From positions 7,937,390-8,001,389 of the forward strand of contig NZ_CP063785.1 of NCBI RefSeq assembly GCF_025860405.1: DNA of 64,000 bases, written 5' to 3'. Positions 19,733-28,893 of the stretch are shown one piece after another. Each line of letters starts with the position of its first letter. The first letter of the stretch is position 1. The DNA is from Tolypothrix sp. PCC 7712. Its GTDB lineage: Bacteria; Cyanobacteriota; Cyanobacteriia; Cyanobacteriales; Nostocaceae. The position numbers and the translations under genes were made by a program. The notes beneath the pieces were generated by a model, which saw nothing but the letters and a program-made list of their open reading frames with translations, was not told where the DNA came from and did not search any database.

Positions 19733-20495
19733 AGCCTAATCCTGAAATGCTGAGTTACTAATTTTGCCGCCGCCAATGAGAAAAATTTCTAAGATTTCGC
19801 AATGGAGAATATAAACATTCACCGAAATTTAGGGAAAAAAAATTTTAACTTCGGTCAGTTGTTGTTGTTCTCCCGTGTTAAAATAATCGCGTTATTTTTT
19901 TATGTGTTTATGCTGAGTTAGACAAATTACTTTTGCCCTAAATGTCTTTATATTGATATCCTGCGTGAAGCTAAGTAGTTTCTCAATTCTTGCTTTTCCA
20001 GATGATGGCTATTTTTCAAGTAAAGCTAGTAATAGCTCACCTGAAACGAAAATCAATCTGATCGCTTCACTAAATTTTGTTGCCGAAATTACCTGATTGC
20101 GGTAACAAAATCAGCCTATTACACTATATGCCCATTTGACAATTCCTAAATATTTCTGTTGTTATCTAGATTTTGGTTAATTATCGATTGCCACTTGCGT
20201 TACTACTAGCTATACCTCACTTAAGTAGCAACAGTAGCAAACATCGGTGAGGAGGGAATATTTTAATCCAGCGCTAATCTCTAAAACTGCCGTTTTAGAC
20301 TACTGGAAGTGCCAGTTAAAACACTTAATTGCAGTGGTTGTTTAGTCAAAAATGCCCTTTTGTGTCTGCAAGAGACAACAAGCCATCATATATAGTATCA
20401 CGTTTTTTCAAAGCTTTGATCGTTATTGTTTTAGATTTCTGCATCATCAGTCAATATCAATTTTGGGTGATAGCTTTCACAAGTACCAGCAAATC
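19733..20495. other. Divergent intergenic region with an inverted repeat
   Basis: Separates glsF (leftward) from the phosphodiester-glycosidase-like gene (rightward) and should hold both promoters. The main structure is TTTTGTTGCCG (20075-20085) paired with CGGTAACAAAA (20100-20110), 10 of 11 positions matching, spacer 14 nt; there is no T run after it, so it is more likely an operator or mRNA structure than a terminator. An open frame extends the rightward gene upstream to 20352, but its translation (Cys/Phe/His-rich) looks non-coding. Confidence 0.5.
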
Positions 20496-22493
20496 ATGTT
20501 AAAAATGCCGCATAATTATCGACACAAATGCCATACTGCTGTGTTTAAAAGAAGTCATAGCAGGTTGGTTTTGGCTCCGATTTCGCCAATAATCGCTACA
20601 GCGCTGTGTTTATATACTACCAGTGCTACAAGGGCCCAACAGTTACCCCCAACAAATATTTCCACACCATCAATCAAGCCCCAGTCTACTCAAGCTCCCT
20701 TTTCTAGAGTCATCGCCTCTGGCAATCAAATATCGCTCAATGGTCGTACTTTATCAGGAGCTTGGTTGCAGCGACCAGGAACTACCGATCAACTGACAAC
20801 TCATCTGAGTGATGGTGTACTCAGGCAATTAATTGGCATAGATTTGTTGAGCAGCAACAATCCAGCTAGACAACCCATAAATTGGTTTTCGTATAGCACA
20901 GCACCATTAATTTTAGATGCTTGGTTGCAAAGAGGATATCGTTATTTAGATATTACTAGTTTTGCTCAAACAGCAGGATGGCAGATACAAGCCAATGGCA
21001 ACATTTTAGCAATTTCTACACCTGCTGCGAATGTCACAGAAATCTCACAAAATCAAGAAAGTTTTGGCGATCGCGTCATTATTAATTTAGACCGACCAAC
21101 TCCTTGGCAAGTTACACAAGAATTACCAGCTAAAAGTCCGCAAGATCCGGATACAGCAACAGCTAAACCTGCGAAAATTCCTCATAGAGTCTGGAAAATT
21201 GCTATCGATGGCATTGCTGATCCAGCTTTAATCCAAAGGTATACTCCCTTACCACCAGCACCCTTACCAGCGCCAATACCAAATCTGCTCAAACAATTAT
21301 TACCCACCCCTGCACCAGAAACACTAATCAAGCAAGTAGAAGTAGCGAACAACCAAACGGTAATTAGTTTGAGCATTCCGTTTGGGTTGTCTCCCCGAAT
21401 TAATACTGTTGCTAACCCCAACCGCTTAATTATCGAAGTTCGACCCGATGCGTTAGTAGAAAAGAATATTACTTGGGCTAGGGGATTGAATTGGCGACAA
21501 CAGTTAGTTAATTTAGGCACAGATCGCTTTCCAGTTGTTTGGTTAGAAATTAATCCCCGTGCTTTTGGGCTAACGCTCAAACCTATTCGCGGTAATGTTA
21601 ATGGTGCGGTAGGGACTGCACCGTTAATTCAAATGGCCCCTAAATTCTCAGCAGCAGCCGCAATTAATGGTGGTTATTTTAACCGCAATAATCGCTTACC
21701 ACTGGGTGCCATTCGTCAAAATGGTCAGTGGATATCAGGCCCGATATTAAACCGAGGTGCGATCGCCTGGAATGATTCCGGCGAATTTTATTTTGATCGC
21801 CTCACCTTACAGGAAACTTTAATTGGGCCGAATAATTTGCGATCGCCAATTCTGTTTGTTAATAGTGCCTATGTTCAGAGTGGTATTGCTCGTTATACGC
21901 CTACTTGGGGTCAAACTTACACTCCCCTTACAGATAACGAAATCATCTTAACTGTTCAGCAAGACCAGGTTACCAATCAATTACCAGGTGGTAAAGCTGG
22001 GCAAACTAACTTTCCTATTCCTCCAGATGGCTATCTTGTCACTTTACGAGGTAATGCAGTGAATACTGCTGCCCAACTACCCGTTGGCAGCGTAGTTAGC
22101 ATTACAAGTGGCACAATTCCTCATGAATTTAATCGTTATGCCAATATCATCGGTGCGGGGCCACTACTCATCAAAAACCGTCAAATTGTCCTTGATGCTA
22201 AGAGCGAAAAATTCAGTGATGCTTTTATTGCCGAAAAAGCAATTCGTAGTGGTATTTGCACAAATGCTACAGGTAATTTGATGATTGCTGCTGTACATAA
22301 CCGTGCTGGCGGCCCTGGCCCTACATTAGCGGAACACGCAAGGCTGATGCAACTTCTAGGTTGTGTAGATGCTCTCAATTTAGACGGTGGTAGCTCTACC
22401 AGTCTCTACTTAGGAGGGCAATTAATAGATCGTTCTCCCAGTACCGCTGCACGTGTCCACAACGGCATAGGTATTTTCTTAGAACAAAAGTGA
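20496..22493 (+). CDS. Secreted phosphodiester glycosidase (NAGPA) domain protein
   Basis: About 665 residues from the start chosen here. The frame is open to 20352, but only a start at 20496 (or 20505) puts the hydrophobic signal peptide (ending TSATRA before QQL) near the N-terminus; the 48 extra residues look non-coding. The first 350 residues are a proline-rich periplasmic region, with a short stretch (RVIINLDRPTPW) resembling AMIN-type cell-wall-binding beta domains. The C-terminal about 280 residues form a phosphodiester glycosidase domain as in mammalian uncovering enzyme (NAGPA): AAAINGGYFNR, IIGAGPLL and LNLDGGSSTSLYLGG are its conserved blocks. Bacterial members may act on cell-wall or exopolysaccharide phosphodiesters; the substrate is unknown. 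Confidence 0.85.
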   Translation: MLKMPHNYRHKCHTAVFKRSHSRLVLAPISPIIATALCLYTTSATRAQQLPPTNISTPSIKPQSTQAPFSRVIASGNQISLNGRTLSGAWLQRPGTTDQLTTHLSDGVLRQLIGIDLLSSNNPARQPINWFSYSTAPLILDAWLQRGYRYLDITSFAQTAGWQIQANGNILAISTPAANVTEISQNQESFGDRVIINLDRPTPWQVTQELPAKSPQDPDTATAKPAKIPHRVWKIAIDGIADPALIQRYTPLPPAPLPAPIPNLLKQLLPTPAPETLIKQVEVANNQTVISLSIPFGLSPRINTVANPNRLIIEVRPDALVEKNITWARGLNWRQQLVNLGTDRFPVVWLEINPRAFGLTLKPIRGNVNGAVGTAPLIQMAPKFSAAAAINGGYFNRNNRLPLGAIRQNGQWISGPILNRGAIAWNDSGEFYFDRLTLQETLIGPNNLRSPILFVNSAYVQSGIARYTPTWGQTYTPLTDNEIILTVQQDQVTNQLPGGKAGQTNFPIPPDGYLVTLRGNAVNTAAQLPVGSVVSITSGTIPHEFNRYANIIGAGPLLIKNRQIVLDAKSEKFSDAFIAEKAIRSGICTNATGNLMIAAVHNRAGGPGPTLAEHARLMQLLGCVDALNLDGGSSTSLYLGGQLIDRSPSTAARVHNGIGIFLEQK

Positions 22494-22529
22494 TTTAGGG
22501 CATAGGGCAATTCAATTTTGGATTTTGCG

Positions 22530-22570
22530 AAAAGTTGCGTGCGGGGGTTCCCCCCGTTGAGCAAACTTTT
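22530..22570. repeat. Imperfect palindromic repeat plus STRR
   Basis: AAAAGTTGC and GCAAACTTTT flank a G-run/C-run core, forming a long imperfect hairpin 37 bp after the stop codon. It is followed (about 22575-22640) by ATCTAAA/ATCCAAA tandem units. I believe this is a dispersed Nostocales repeat; the hairpin could also act as a terminator although no T run follows directly. The rest of the gap (22494-22862) holds no gene. Confidence 0.6.
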
Positions 22571-22862
22571 CAAGACGGATTTGCAATTTTGGATTAAGGT
22601 TTAAATCTAAAATCCAAAATCTAAAATCTAAAATTCCCAATTCCTTCATAAAGTTAAGAAAAAGCTGCCCTTGTGTTTGATGAAGAATTGGTATAGACGC
22701 TGTAGTTTTAGTAGCAGTCTTTTACATCCTCAAGATTGCTTTTGTTATCGTTGGCAAGGTGCGACACGATTCTCGATTTTCGCAACTGCACGGTAACGCC
22801 AGAATTCTCATCAATGGTTCCTAAAGTACAGACGGTTTGTTATGTCTTTAAATGAGGTTACT

Positions 22863-23291
22863 ATGGTTCAAATTTCAGAAACAACACAAACTAACGCTCT
22901 GCCCTTACCTCCAGCGATAACTTCCAGAGGCGTTGCAGCAACTGAATTACGCCCTTGGGGTTCTTTTACAGTTTTAGAAGAAGGGCGAGGATATAAAATT
23001 AAACGTATTGAAGTAAAGCCAGGACATCGCCTCAGCCTGCAAATGCATCATCACCGTAGCGAACACTGGATTGTTGTGTCTGGTACAGCTAGGGTAGTTT
23101 GTGGAGAAAAAGAAGTTTTGTTAAGCAATAATCAGTCTACCTATGTACCTCAATGTACAGCCCACCGCCTAGAAAATCCTGGCGTAATTCCCTTAGTGCT
23201 GATTGAAGTACAGAATGGTGAATATTTAGGTGAAGACGATATTATTCGCTATCAAGATGATTATGCCCGTACTGGCGATCAAAGCCGTTAA
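22863..23291 (+). CDS. Cupin protein, mannose-6-phosphate isomerase type II C-terminal domain
   Basis: 142 residues from the ATG at 22863, preferred over an in-frame ATG at 22842 because GAGG lies 5 nt before it. A single cupin barrel: PWGSFTVLEEG, then KIKRIEVKPGHRLSLQ and HHHRSEHWIVVSGTA (metal His/Glu cluster) and the HRLENPG block, as in the C-terminal part of bifunctional mannose-1-phosphate guanylyltransferase/mannose-6-phosphate isomerase (PF01050). Here the guanylyltransferase half is absent, so it is a stand-alone isomerase-like domain that may interconvert fructose-6-P and mannose-6-P, feeding GDP-mannose to glycan synthesis. A terminator follows at 23343. Confidence 0.87.
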   Translation: MVQISETTQTNALPLPPAITSRGVAATELRPWGSFTVLEEGRGYKIKRIEVKPGHRLSLQMHHHRSEHWIVVSGTARVVCGEKEVLLSNNQSTYVPQCTAHRLENPGVIPLVLIEVQNGEYLGEDDIIRYQDDYARTGDQSR

Positions 23292-23342
23292 GATGCGATC
23301 GCTCATTTAGCCCTATTCTTGCCTTATAAGTTTTCTATACTC

Positions 23343-23370
23343 ATCCCACCGCATAAAAGGTGGGATTTTT
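23343..23370 (+). terminator. Intrinsic terminator after the cupin gene
   Basis: ATCCCACC, an 8-nt loop and GGTGGGAT followed by TTTTT; 51 bp after the stop codon. Perfect 8-bp stem. Confidence 0.88.
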
Positions 23371-23376
23371 TATGAT

Positions 23377-23478
23377 TTGGGGTTTGGTAATGGGTAATTG
23401 GTAACGGAAATTTCTCTCCTGCTTCCTCATCTCCCTCATCTCCCTTATCCCCAATCACCAGTCCCCAATCCCCATTCT
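23377..23478. repeat. STRR arrays
   Basis: Units of GGTAATGGGTAATTGGTAA type, then CCTCATCTCCCTCATCTCCC type nonamers and CCCCAATC units, between the terminator and the IscA-like gene. Typical degenerate cyanobacterial tandem repeats. Confidence 0.75.
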
Positions 23479-23522
23479 GTAATACTGTAAATATGGAGTT
23501 GGAAATTTGTACAATAAATTCC

Positions 23523-23870
23523 ATGATGCAATTGAGTCCAGCCGCTGCCAGTGAAATTAAGCGATTAAAGTTGAAGCAGCCGCAAAACGTTTTATTCCGT
23601 TTAGCAATTAAACCCGGAGGTTGTTCTGGGTGGTTTTATGATACGTCTTTTGATGAGACAGTAAAAGTCAGCGATCGCGTATTTGACCTGAATGGCATCC
23701 AGTTAGTTGTAGATGCAGATAGTTTAAAATACGTTGATGCATTAATAGTTGATTATTCAGAAGATCTGATGGGTGGTGGCTTTCGCTTCCAAAATCCTCT
23801 AGCAAGTTCTATTTGTGGCTGTGGTAATTCTTTTAACTTAAATCAAGATTCATTGAGCAATAATCAGTAG
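23523..23870 (+). CDS. IscA/SufA-like iron-sulfur cluster assembly protein
   Basis: About 115 residues. The three conserved cysteines of A-type carriers are present: C34 in GGCSG and C98/C100 in SSICGCGNSF near the C-terminus. A-type proteins hold a transient 2Fe-2S or 4Fe-4S cluster and deliver it to targets. The frame opens at 23493, but the family normally begins with M-x-L-S/T-x-A-A, so I place the start at the tandem ATGs at 23523/23526. It lies upstream of the str operon promoter, and no other assembly genes are adjacent, so its specific client is unknown. Confidence 0.88.
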   Translation: MMQLSPAAASEIKRLKLKQPQNVLFRLAIKPGGCSGWFYDTSFDETVKVSDRVFDLNGIQLVVDADSLKYVDALIVDYSEDLMGGGFRFQNPLASSICGCGNSFNLNQDSLSNNQ

Positions 23871-23916
23871 TAAAAACAACTATTTCTGAGCAATTGACCC
23901 AAATCACAAATAATAA

Positions 23917-23946
23917 TTGACATGAAACCTTGAAAAAAGTTATAAT
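23917..23946 (+). promoter_or_regulatory. Sigma70-type promoter of the str operon
   Basis: Perfect TTGACA (23917-23922) and TATAAT (23941-23946) with an 18-nt spacer, 48 bp before the rpsL start; transcription would begin near 23953. Both hexamers match the consensus exactly, as expected for a very strongly expressed ribosomal operon. Confidence 0.85.
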
Positions 23947-23994
23947 TAGGATTTGTTAAAACTTAGACACTAAGCAGCTTACGCGCTGTAACTC

Positions 23995-24378
23995 ATGCCA
24001 ACAATACAGCAGCTCATCCGTAATGAACGCGAACAAGCGCGTCAGAAAACCAAATCTCCGGCTCTGAAGCAATGCCCACAACGTCGGGGTGTTTGTACCA
24101 GAGTATACACAACTACGCCTAAAAAGCCTAACTCAGCACTGCGGAAAGTGGCAAGAGTCAGGCTGACTTCTGGATTTGAAGTAACAGCTTACATTCCAGG
24201 TATTGGTCACAACCTACAAGAACACTCAGTTGTGATGATTCGTGGCGGTCGGGTTAAAGACCTTCCTGGCGTGAGATACCACATCATTCGTGGAACTTTA
24301 GATACAGCCGGAGTCAAAGACCGTAAACAAGGGCGTTCCAAGTATGGAACCAAGCGTCCCAAAGCAGCGAAAAAATAG
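23995..24378 (+). CDS. rpsL: 30S ribosomal protein S12
   Basis: 127 residues with the invariant blocks KSPALKQCPQRRGVC, TTPKKPNSALRK and SVVMIRGGRVKDLPGVRYH. S12 sits at the decoding centre of the 30S subunit. First gene of the str operon (rpsL-rpsG-fusA-tuf-rpsJ). There is no recognisable Shine-Dalgarno before the ATG, which is common in cyanobacteria. Confidence 0.99.
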   Translation: MPTIQQLIRNEREQARQKTKSPALKQCPQRRGVCTRVYTTTPKKPNSALRKVARVRLTSGFEVTAYIPGIGHNLQEHSVVMIRGGRVKDLPGVRYHIIRGTLDTAGVKDRKQGRSKYGTKRPKAAKK

Positions 24379-24763
24379 GAAATAGGCGGTTAATCGCATG
24401 AATTACGATTAATCGTCTAGCCTAGAATAGCTGAGGGAGAAAAAACTGGCATTTGCGATCGCAGCATTAGTTATAGTTCTTGTGTCTGTATCCACAAATC
24501 AAGTCCTGCACTAAGCGAGCAAGTGTAGGATATTTTGATCCGAATCGTATTTGAGTGACAGCAACGCTTTAATCTAAATATTAAGGTTTATTAACGTTGT
24601 CGCCTTGTTTGTCTGATGACAGGTAACAAGTAAAGTAAGTTTGCCTGGCTGCATCTGTAAGATGAAAAAATTGAGGAAGTTTGAGCGGCGTTTCCTACCG
24701 CTTTTAGTTTCCGGTGTCTGATAGCATATAATTTCGTTGCCAAAACCGAATTAAGGGTGAAGT
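24379..24763. other. Spacer between rpsL and rpsG (385 bp)
   Basis: Unusually long for adjacent genes of a ribosomal operon. It contains HIP1-like sequence and no ORF. I see no clear terminator. It could hold an internal promoter or an mRNA structure, but no specific signal was identified. Confidence 0.5.
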
Positions 24764-25234
24764 ATGTCACGTCGTGGTGTTAGTCAAAGGCGACCAGTTC
24801 CGCCTGACTCAGTTTATAATAGCCGCCTAGTTAGCATGATCATGCGGCGAGTAATGCGTCATGGTAAAAAATCACTTGCAGCACGCATTGTTTATGATGC
24901 ATTAAAAACTATCGAGGAACGCACTGGTAATCCTGCTCTAGAGACCTTTGAAAGAGCAGTACGGAATGCAACGCCTCTAGTAGAAGTAAAAGCTCGCCGG
25001 GTTGGTGGAGCAACTTACCAAGTACCAATGGAAGTGCGTTCAGAACGGGGTACTACCCTAGCGCTACGTTGGCTGGTACAATTTTCTCGTTCTAGAGCCG
25101 GACGGACAATGGCAGGCAAATTAGCTAATGAGCTAATGGATGCTGCTAATGAAACCGGCAATGCCATTCGTAAGCGGGAAGAAACACACCGCATGGCAGA
25201 AGCCAACAAAGCCTTTGCTCACTATCGTTACTAA
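24764..25234 (+). CDS. rpsG: 30S ribosomal protein S7
   Basis: 156 residues beginning MSRRGVSQRRPVPPDS, with the S7 blocks ALETFERAVRNATPLVEV and KARRVGGATYQVP. S7 nucleates assembly of the 30S head and binds the 3' domain of 16S rRNA. It is followed by two palindromes before fusA. In other bacteria S7 is the autogenous regulator of this operon, which makes the nearby RNA structure relevant. Confidence 0.99.
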   Translation: MSRRGVSQRRPVPPDSVYNSRLVSMIMRRVMRHGKKSLAARIVYDALKTIEERTGNPALETFERAVRNATPLVEVKARRVGGATYQVPMEVRSERGTTLALRWLVQFSRSRAGRTMAGKLANELMDAANETGNAIRKREETHRMAEANKAFAHYRY

Positions 25235-25242
25235 TTTTAGAA

Positions 25243-25276
25243 GCGATATATCGCGCATTCAAAAGCGATATATCGC
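25243..25276. promoter_or_regulatory. Paired 12-bp palindromes between rpsG and fusA
   Basis: GCGATATATCGC occurs twice (25243-25254 and 25265-25276), start-to-start distance 22 bp. Each is a perfect palindrome, and since it is self-complementary the two copies can also pair as a 12-bp hairpin with a 10-nt loop in mRNA. It resembles a HIP1 octamer split by four bases. A role in fusA expression is possible; no T run follows. Confidence 0.75.
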
Positions 25277-25371
25277 GGATTTTCAAAAAAGACGGTTTTC
25301 CGTAAAAGTATAGAATCTTAACAAAGAGTAATATACAAGATATCATGAGGCAAAAACTATAGGAGGCTACT

Positions 25372-27450
25372 GTGGCACGTACGATCCCGCTAGAGAGAGT
25401 ACGCAATATCGGTATTGCGGCGCATATAGATGCGGGCAAGACAACAACAACAGAGAGAATATTGTTTTACTCTGGGATAATTCATAAGATTGGCGAAGTC
25501 CATGAAGGAACCGCCGTCACAGACTGGATGGAGCAAGAGCGGGAGAGAGGAATCACCATCACCGCGGCTGCTATTAGTACCAGCTGGAAAGATCATCAAA
25601 TAAACATTATCGATACTCCAGGTCACGTTGACTTCACTATTGAAGTTGAGCGCTCCATGCGTGTGTTGGATGGTGTAATCGCCGTGTTCTGTTCTGTAGG
25701 TGGCGTACAACCCCAATCAGAGACAGTATGGCGGCAAGCAGACCGCTATAAAGTGCCGAGGATAGCCTTTATCAACAAGATGGATCGTACAGGCGCGAAC
25801 TTCTATAGAGTTCACGAACAAATGCGCGATCGCTTGCGAGCTAATGCTATTGCCATTCAACTGCCAATTGGTAGTGAAACCGAATTTAAAGGCATCGTTG
25901 ACCTGGTACGGATGCGTGCCTATATTTACAACAACGATCAGGGAACAGATATTCAGGAAACTGAAATTCCCGCCGACTTGCAAGAGCAAGCAGCAGAGTA
26001 CCGCACCAAACTGATCGAAGCGGTAGCAGAAACTGATGACGATCTGATGACTAAGTACTTCGAGGGTGAAGAACTTACAGAAGCAGAAATTCAGGCTGCT
26101 CTGCGAAAGGGAACAATTGCAGGTACGATTGTGCCAGTGCTTTGCGGTTCAGCATTTAAAAACAAAGGCGTACAGCTAATGCTGGATGCAGTTGTAGATT
26201 ACTTGCCAGCACCAATTGATGTACCAGCAATTCAAGGTACATTGCCTAATGGTGATACCGTTGAACGTCGGGCTGATGATAACGAACCTTTATCAGCGCT
26301 GGCCTTCAAGATTATGGCTGACCCATATGGTCGCTTAACCTTTGTACGCGTTTATTCTGGTGTCCTGAAGAAGGGTAGCTACATTCTCAACGCTACTAAA
26401 GGTAAGAAAGAACGCATCTCCCGCTTAGTTATTTTAAAAGCCGACGAACGACAAGATGTCGAAGAAATGCGGGCTGGTGATTTAGGCGCAGCTTTGGGTT
26501 TGAAAGATACCTTAACAGGTGACACAATTACTGATGAAGGATCACCAGTAATTCTGGAATCTCTATTCATTCCTGAGCCTGTGATCTCGGTGGCGGTTGA
26601 ACCCAAAACCAAGAACGACATGGATAAGTTATCCAAGGCACTGCAATCTCTCTCAGAAGAAGACCCGACTTTCCGTGTCCACGTCGATCCTGAAACCAAC
26701 CAAACAGTGATTGCAGGTATGGGAGAGCTACACCTGGAAATTCTCGTAGACCGGATGTTACGCGAATTTAAAGTGGAAGCAAATGTGGGTGCACCCCAAG
26801 TAGCTTACCGCGAAACAATTCGTAAACCAGTCACCAGAGTTGAAGGTAAATTTATTCGCCAAAGTGGTGGTAAAGGTCAATACGGTCACGTTGTGATCGA
26901 TTTGGAACCAGGTGAACCTGGTAGCGGCTTTGAATTCGTTTCTAAGATTGTTGGTGGTTCCGTACCCAAAGAGTACGTTGGCCCCGCAGAACAAGGAATG
27001 AAAGAATGCTGCGAATCTGGTATTTTAGCTGGCTATCCACTCATTGATGTGAAAGCTACTTTGGTTGATGGCTCTTACCATGATGTAGACTCTTCAGAAA
27101 TGGCTTTCAAAATCGCCGGCTCTATGGCGATGAAAGAAGCGGCTCACAAAGCTGCGCCCGTTCTTTTAGAGCCTATGATGAAAGTCGAGGTTGAAGTTCC
27201 AGAAAACTTCCTTGGCGATGTCATGGGTGACCTCAATTCCCGTCGTGGGCAAATTGAGGGTATGGGATCTGAGCAAGGTCTTGCTAAAGTGACTGCTAAA
27301 GTCCCATTGGCAGAAATGTTTGGCTACGCCACCGATATCCGGTCGAAGACTCAGGGTCGGGGCATCTTCTCAATGGAGTTTAGCCACTACGACGAAGTGC
27401 CTCGCAACGTGGCTGAGGCAATCATTGCAAAAAGCAAAGGGAACGCTTAA
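25372..27450 (+). CDS. fusA: Elongation factor G
   Basis: 692 residues, full-length EF-G, the GTPase that drives ribosomal translocation. G1 AHIDAGKTT (about 17-25), switch RGITI, G3 DTPGHVD and G4 NKMD are intact, followed by domains II-V including YRETI and the C-terminal RSKTQGRG. The GTG start at 25372 is fixed by AGGAGG at 25361-25366. Third gene of the str operon, 22 bp before tuf. Confidence 0.99.
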   Translation: MARTIPLERVRNIGIAAHIDAGKTTTTERILFYSGIIHKIGEVHEGTAVTDWMEQERERGITITAAAISTSWKDHQINIIDTPGHVDFTIEVERSMRVLDGVIAVFCSVGGVQPQSETVWRQADRYKVPRIAFINKMDRTGANFYRVHEQMRDRLRANAIAIQLPIGSETEFKGIVDLVRMRAYIYNNDQGTDIQETEIPADLQEQAAEYRTKLIEAVAETDDDLMTKYFEGEELTEAEIQAALRKGTIAGTIVPVLCGSAFKNKGVQLMLDAVVDYLPAPIDVPAIQGTLPNGDTVERRADDNEPLSALAFKIMADPYGRLTFVRVYSGVLKKGSYILNATKGKKERISRLVILKADERQDVEEMRAGDLGAALGLKDTLTGDTITDEGSPVILESLFIPEPVISVAVEPKTKNDMDKLSKALQSLSEEDPTFRVHVDPETNQTVIAGMGELHLEILVDRMLREFKVEANVGAPQVAYRETIRKPVTRVEGKFIRQSGGKGQYGHVVIDLEPGEPGSGFEFVSKIVGGSVPKEYVGPAEQGMKECCESGILAGYPLIDVKATLVDGSYHDVDSSEMAFKIAGSMAMKEAAHKAAPVLLEPMMKVEVEVPENFLGDVMGDLNSRRGQIEGMGSEQGLAKVTAKVPLAEMFGYATDIRSKTQGRGIFSMEFSHYDEVPRNVAEAIIAKSKGNA

Positions 27451-27472
27451 TTAAAAAAGGAAACGAGCATTC

Positions 27473-28702
27473 ATGGCACGCGCAAAGTTTGAAAGGAAGA
27501 AACCCCACGTTAACATCGGTACTGTTGGACACGTTGACCACGGTAAAACAACATTAACAGCAGCCATCACCATGACCTTGGCAGCTCTTGGCCAAGCTGT
27601 AGCTAAAGGCTACGACCAAATCGACAACGCACCAGAAGAAAAGGCGCGGGGTATTACTATTAATACCGCTCACGTTGAGTATGAAACCGAAAATCGCCAC
27701 TATGCTCACGTAGACTGTCCAGGACATGCTGACTATGTGAAAAACATGATCACTGGTGCAGCCCAAATGGACGGAGCGATTCTAGTAGTAGCTGCTACCG
27801 ATGGACCCATGCCCCAAACCCGCGAACACATCCTGCTAGCAAAACAGGTAGGCGTTCCCAGCTTGGTTGTCTTCTTGAACAAAGAAGACTTAATGGATGA
27901 CCCAGAACTGCTAGAACTAGTAGAACTAGAACTCAGAGAACTGCTTTCTAGCTACGATTTCCCTGGTGATGACATTCCCATCATCAAAGGATCTGGTCTA
28001 CAAGCACTGGAAGCAATGACTGCTAACCCCAAGACCCAGCGTGGTGAGAATAAGTGGGTAGATAAAATCTATGAACTGATGGATGCTGTAGACTCCTACA
28101 TCCCCACTCCAGAGCGGGCTGTTGATCAACCCTTCTTGATGGCTGTAGAAGACGTATTCTCCATCACTGGTCGTGGTACCGTAGCTACTGGTCGGATTGA
28201 ACGCGGTAAAGTTAAGGTTGGTGATGTGGTAGAGTTGGTGGGCATTAGAGACACCCGCAACACCACTGTTACCGGGATCGAAATGTTCAAGAAGAGTCTG
28301 GATGAAGGTTTAGCTGGTGATAACGCAGGTGTATTACTGCGCGGTATCCAAAAGGCAGATATTGAACGGGGTATGGTACTAGCTAAACCCGGTTCTATTA
28401 CACCTCATACTCAATTTGAAGGTGAAGTGTACGTTCTGACAGAAAAAGAAGGTGGTCGGAAAACCCCATTTTTTGCTGGTTACCGTCCTCAGTTCTATGT
28501 ACGGACAACAGATGTAACTGGTACCATCCAAGCTTTCACCGCTGATGATGGCAGCGCTGCAGAAATGGTCATGCCAGGAGATCGCATCAAGATGACTGTA
28601 GAATTGATCAACCCGATCGCAATTGAGCAGGGAATGCGCTTTGCGATTCGTGAAGGTGGTCGTACCATCGGTGCTGGTGTCGTTTCTAAGATCGTCAAAT
28701 AG
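27473..28702 (+). CDS. tuf: Elongation factor Tu
   Basis: 409 residues with G1 GHVDHGKT (19-26), RGITI, G3 DCPGHADY and an NKED G4 motif (NKxD). It delivers aminoacyl-tRNA to the ribosome. The about 10-residue insert in domain 1 (NPKTQRGENKW) is typical of cyanobacterial and plastid EF-Tu. A Shine-Dalgarno-like AAGGAAACGAG precedes the ATG. A terminator-like hairpin directly follows the stop codon. Confidence 0.99.
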   Translation: MARAKFERKKPHVNIGTVGHVDHGKTTLTAAITMTLAALGQAVAKGYDQIDNAPEEKARGITINTAHVEYETENRHYAHVDCPGHADYVKNMITGAAQMDGAILVVAATDGPMPQTREHILLAKQVGVPSLVVFLNKEDLMDDPELLELVELELRELLSSYDFPGDDIPIIKGSGLQALEAMTANPKTQRGENKWVDKIYELMDAVDSYIPTPERAVDQPFLMAVEDVFSITGRGTVATGRIERGKVKVGDVVELVGIRDTRNTTVTGIEMFKKSLDEGLAGDNAGVLLRGIQKADIERGMVLAKPGSITPHTQFEGEVYVLTEKEGGRKTPFFAGYRPQFYVRTTDVTGTIQAFTADDGSAAEMVMPGDRIKMTVELINPIAIEQGMRFAIREGGRTIGAGVVSKIVK

Positions 28703-28721
28703 CACCTTTTCACTTAATTAA

Positions 28722-28758
28722 AAAGGAGCAGAGATAGCAAACTCTCTGCTCCTTTCTC
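28722..28758 (+). terminator. Terminator-like hairpin between tuf and rpsJ
   Basis: AAAGGAGCAGAGA (28722-28734) pairs perfectly with TCTCTGCTCCTTT (28743-28755), loop 8 nt, followed by a pyrimidine-rich CTCTTCC stretch rather than pure T. Such a stable 13-bp stem would end or attenuate the str transcript before rpsJ. STRR-like GGGATTAG and CCCCAATC units follow (about 28775-28862). Confidence 0.7.
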
Positions 28759-28893
28759 TTCCTTCAATTCAAGTGATTAGCAATTGGGAATTAGGGATTA
28801 GGGATGGAGATTTTATCTCTAGTACCAACTCCTCACTCCCCAATCTCTAATCTCCTAAAGTCCCTTAAATAATCAGAACCTAGAAAACTAAAG

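Noticed and set aside
19733..20000. NtcA site upstream of glsF
   Set aside because: No GTA-N8-TAC with a suitable -10 was found by eye in the proximal region.
20352..20495. N-terminal extension of the phosphodiester glycosidase gene
   Set aside because: Residues are Cys/Phe/His-rich and would bury the signal peptide internally; a later ATG fits export.
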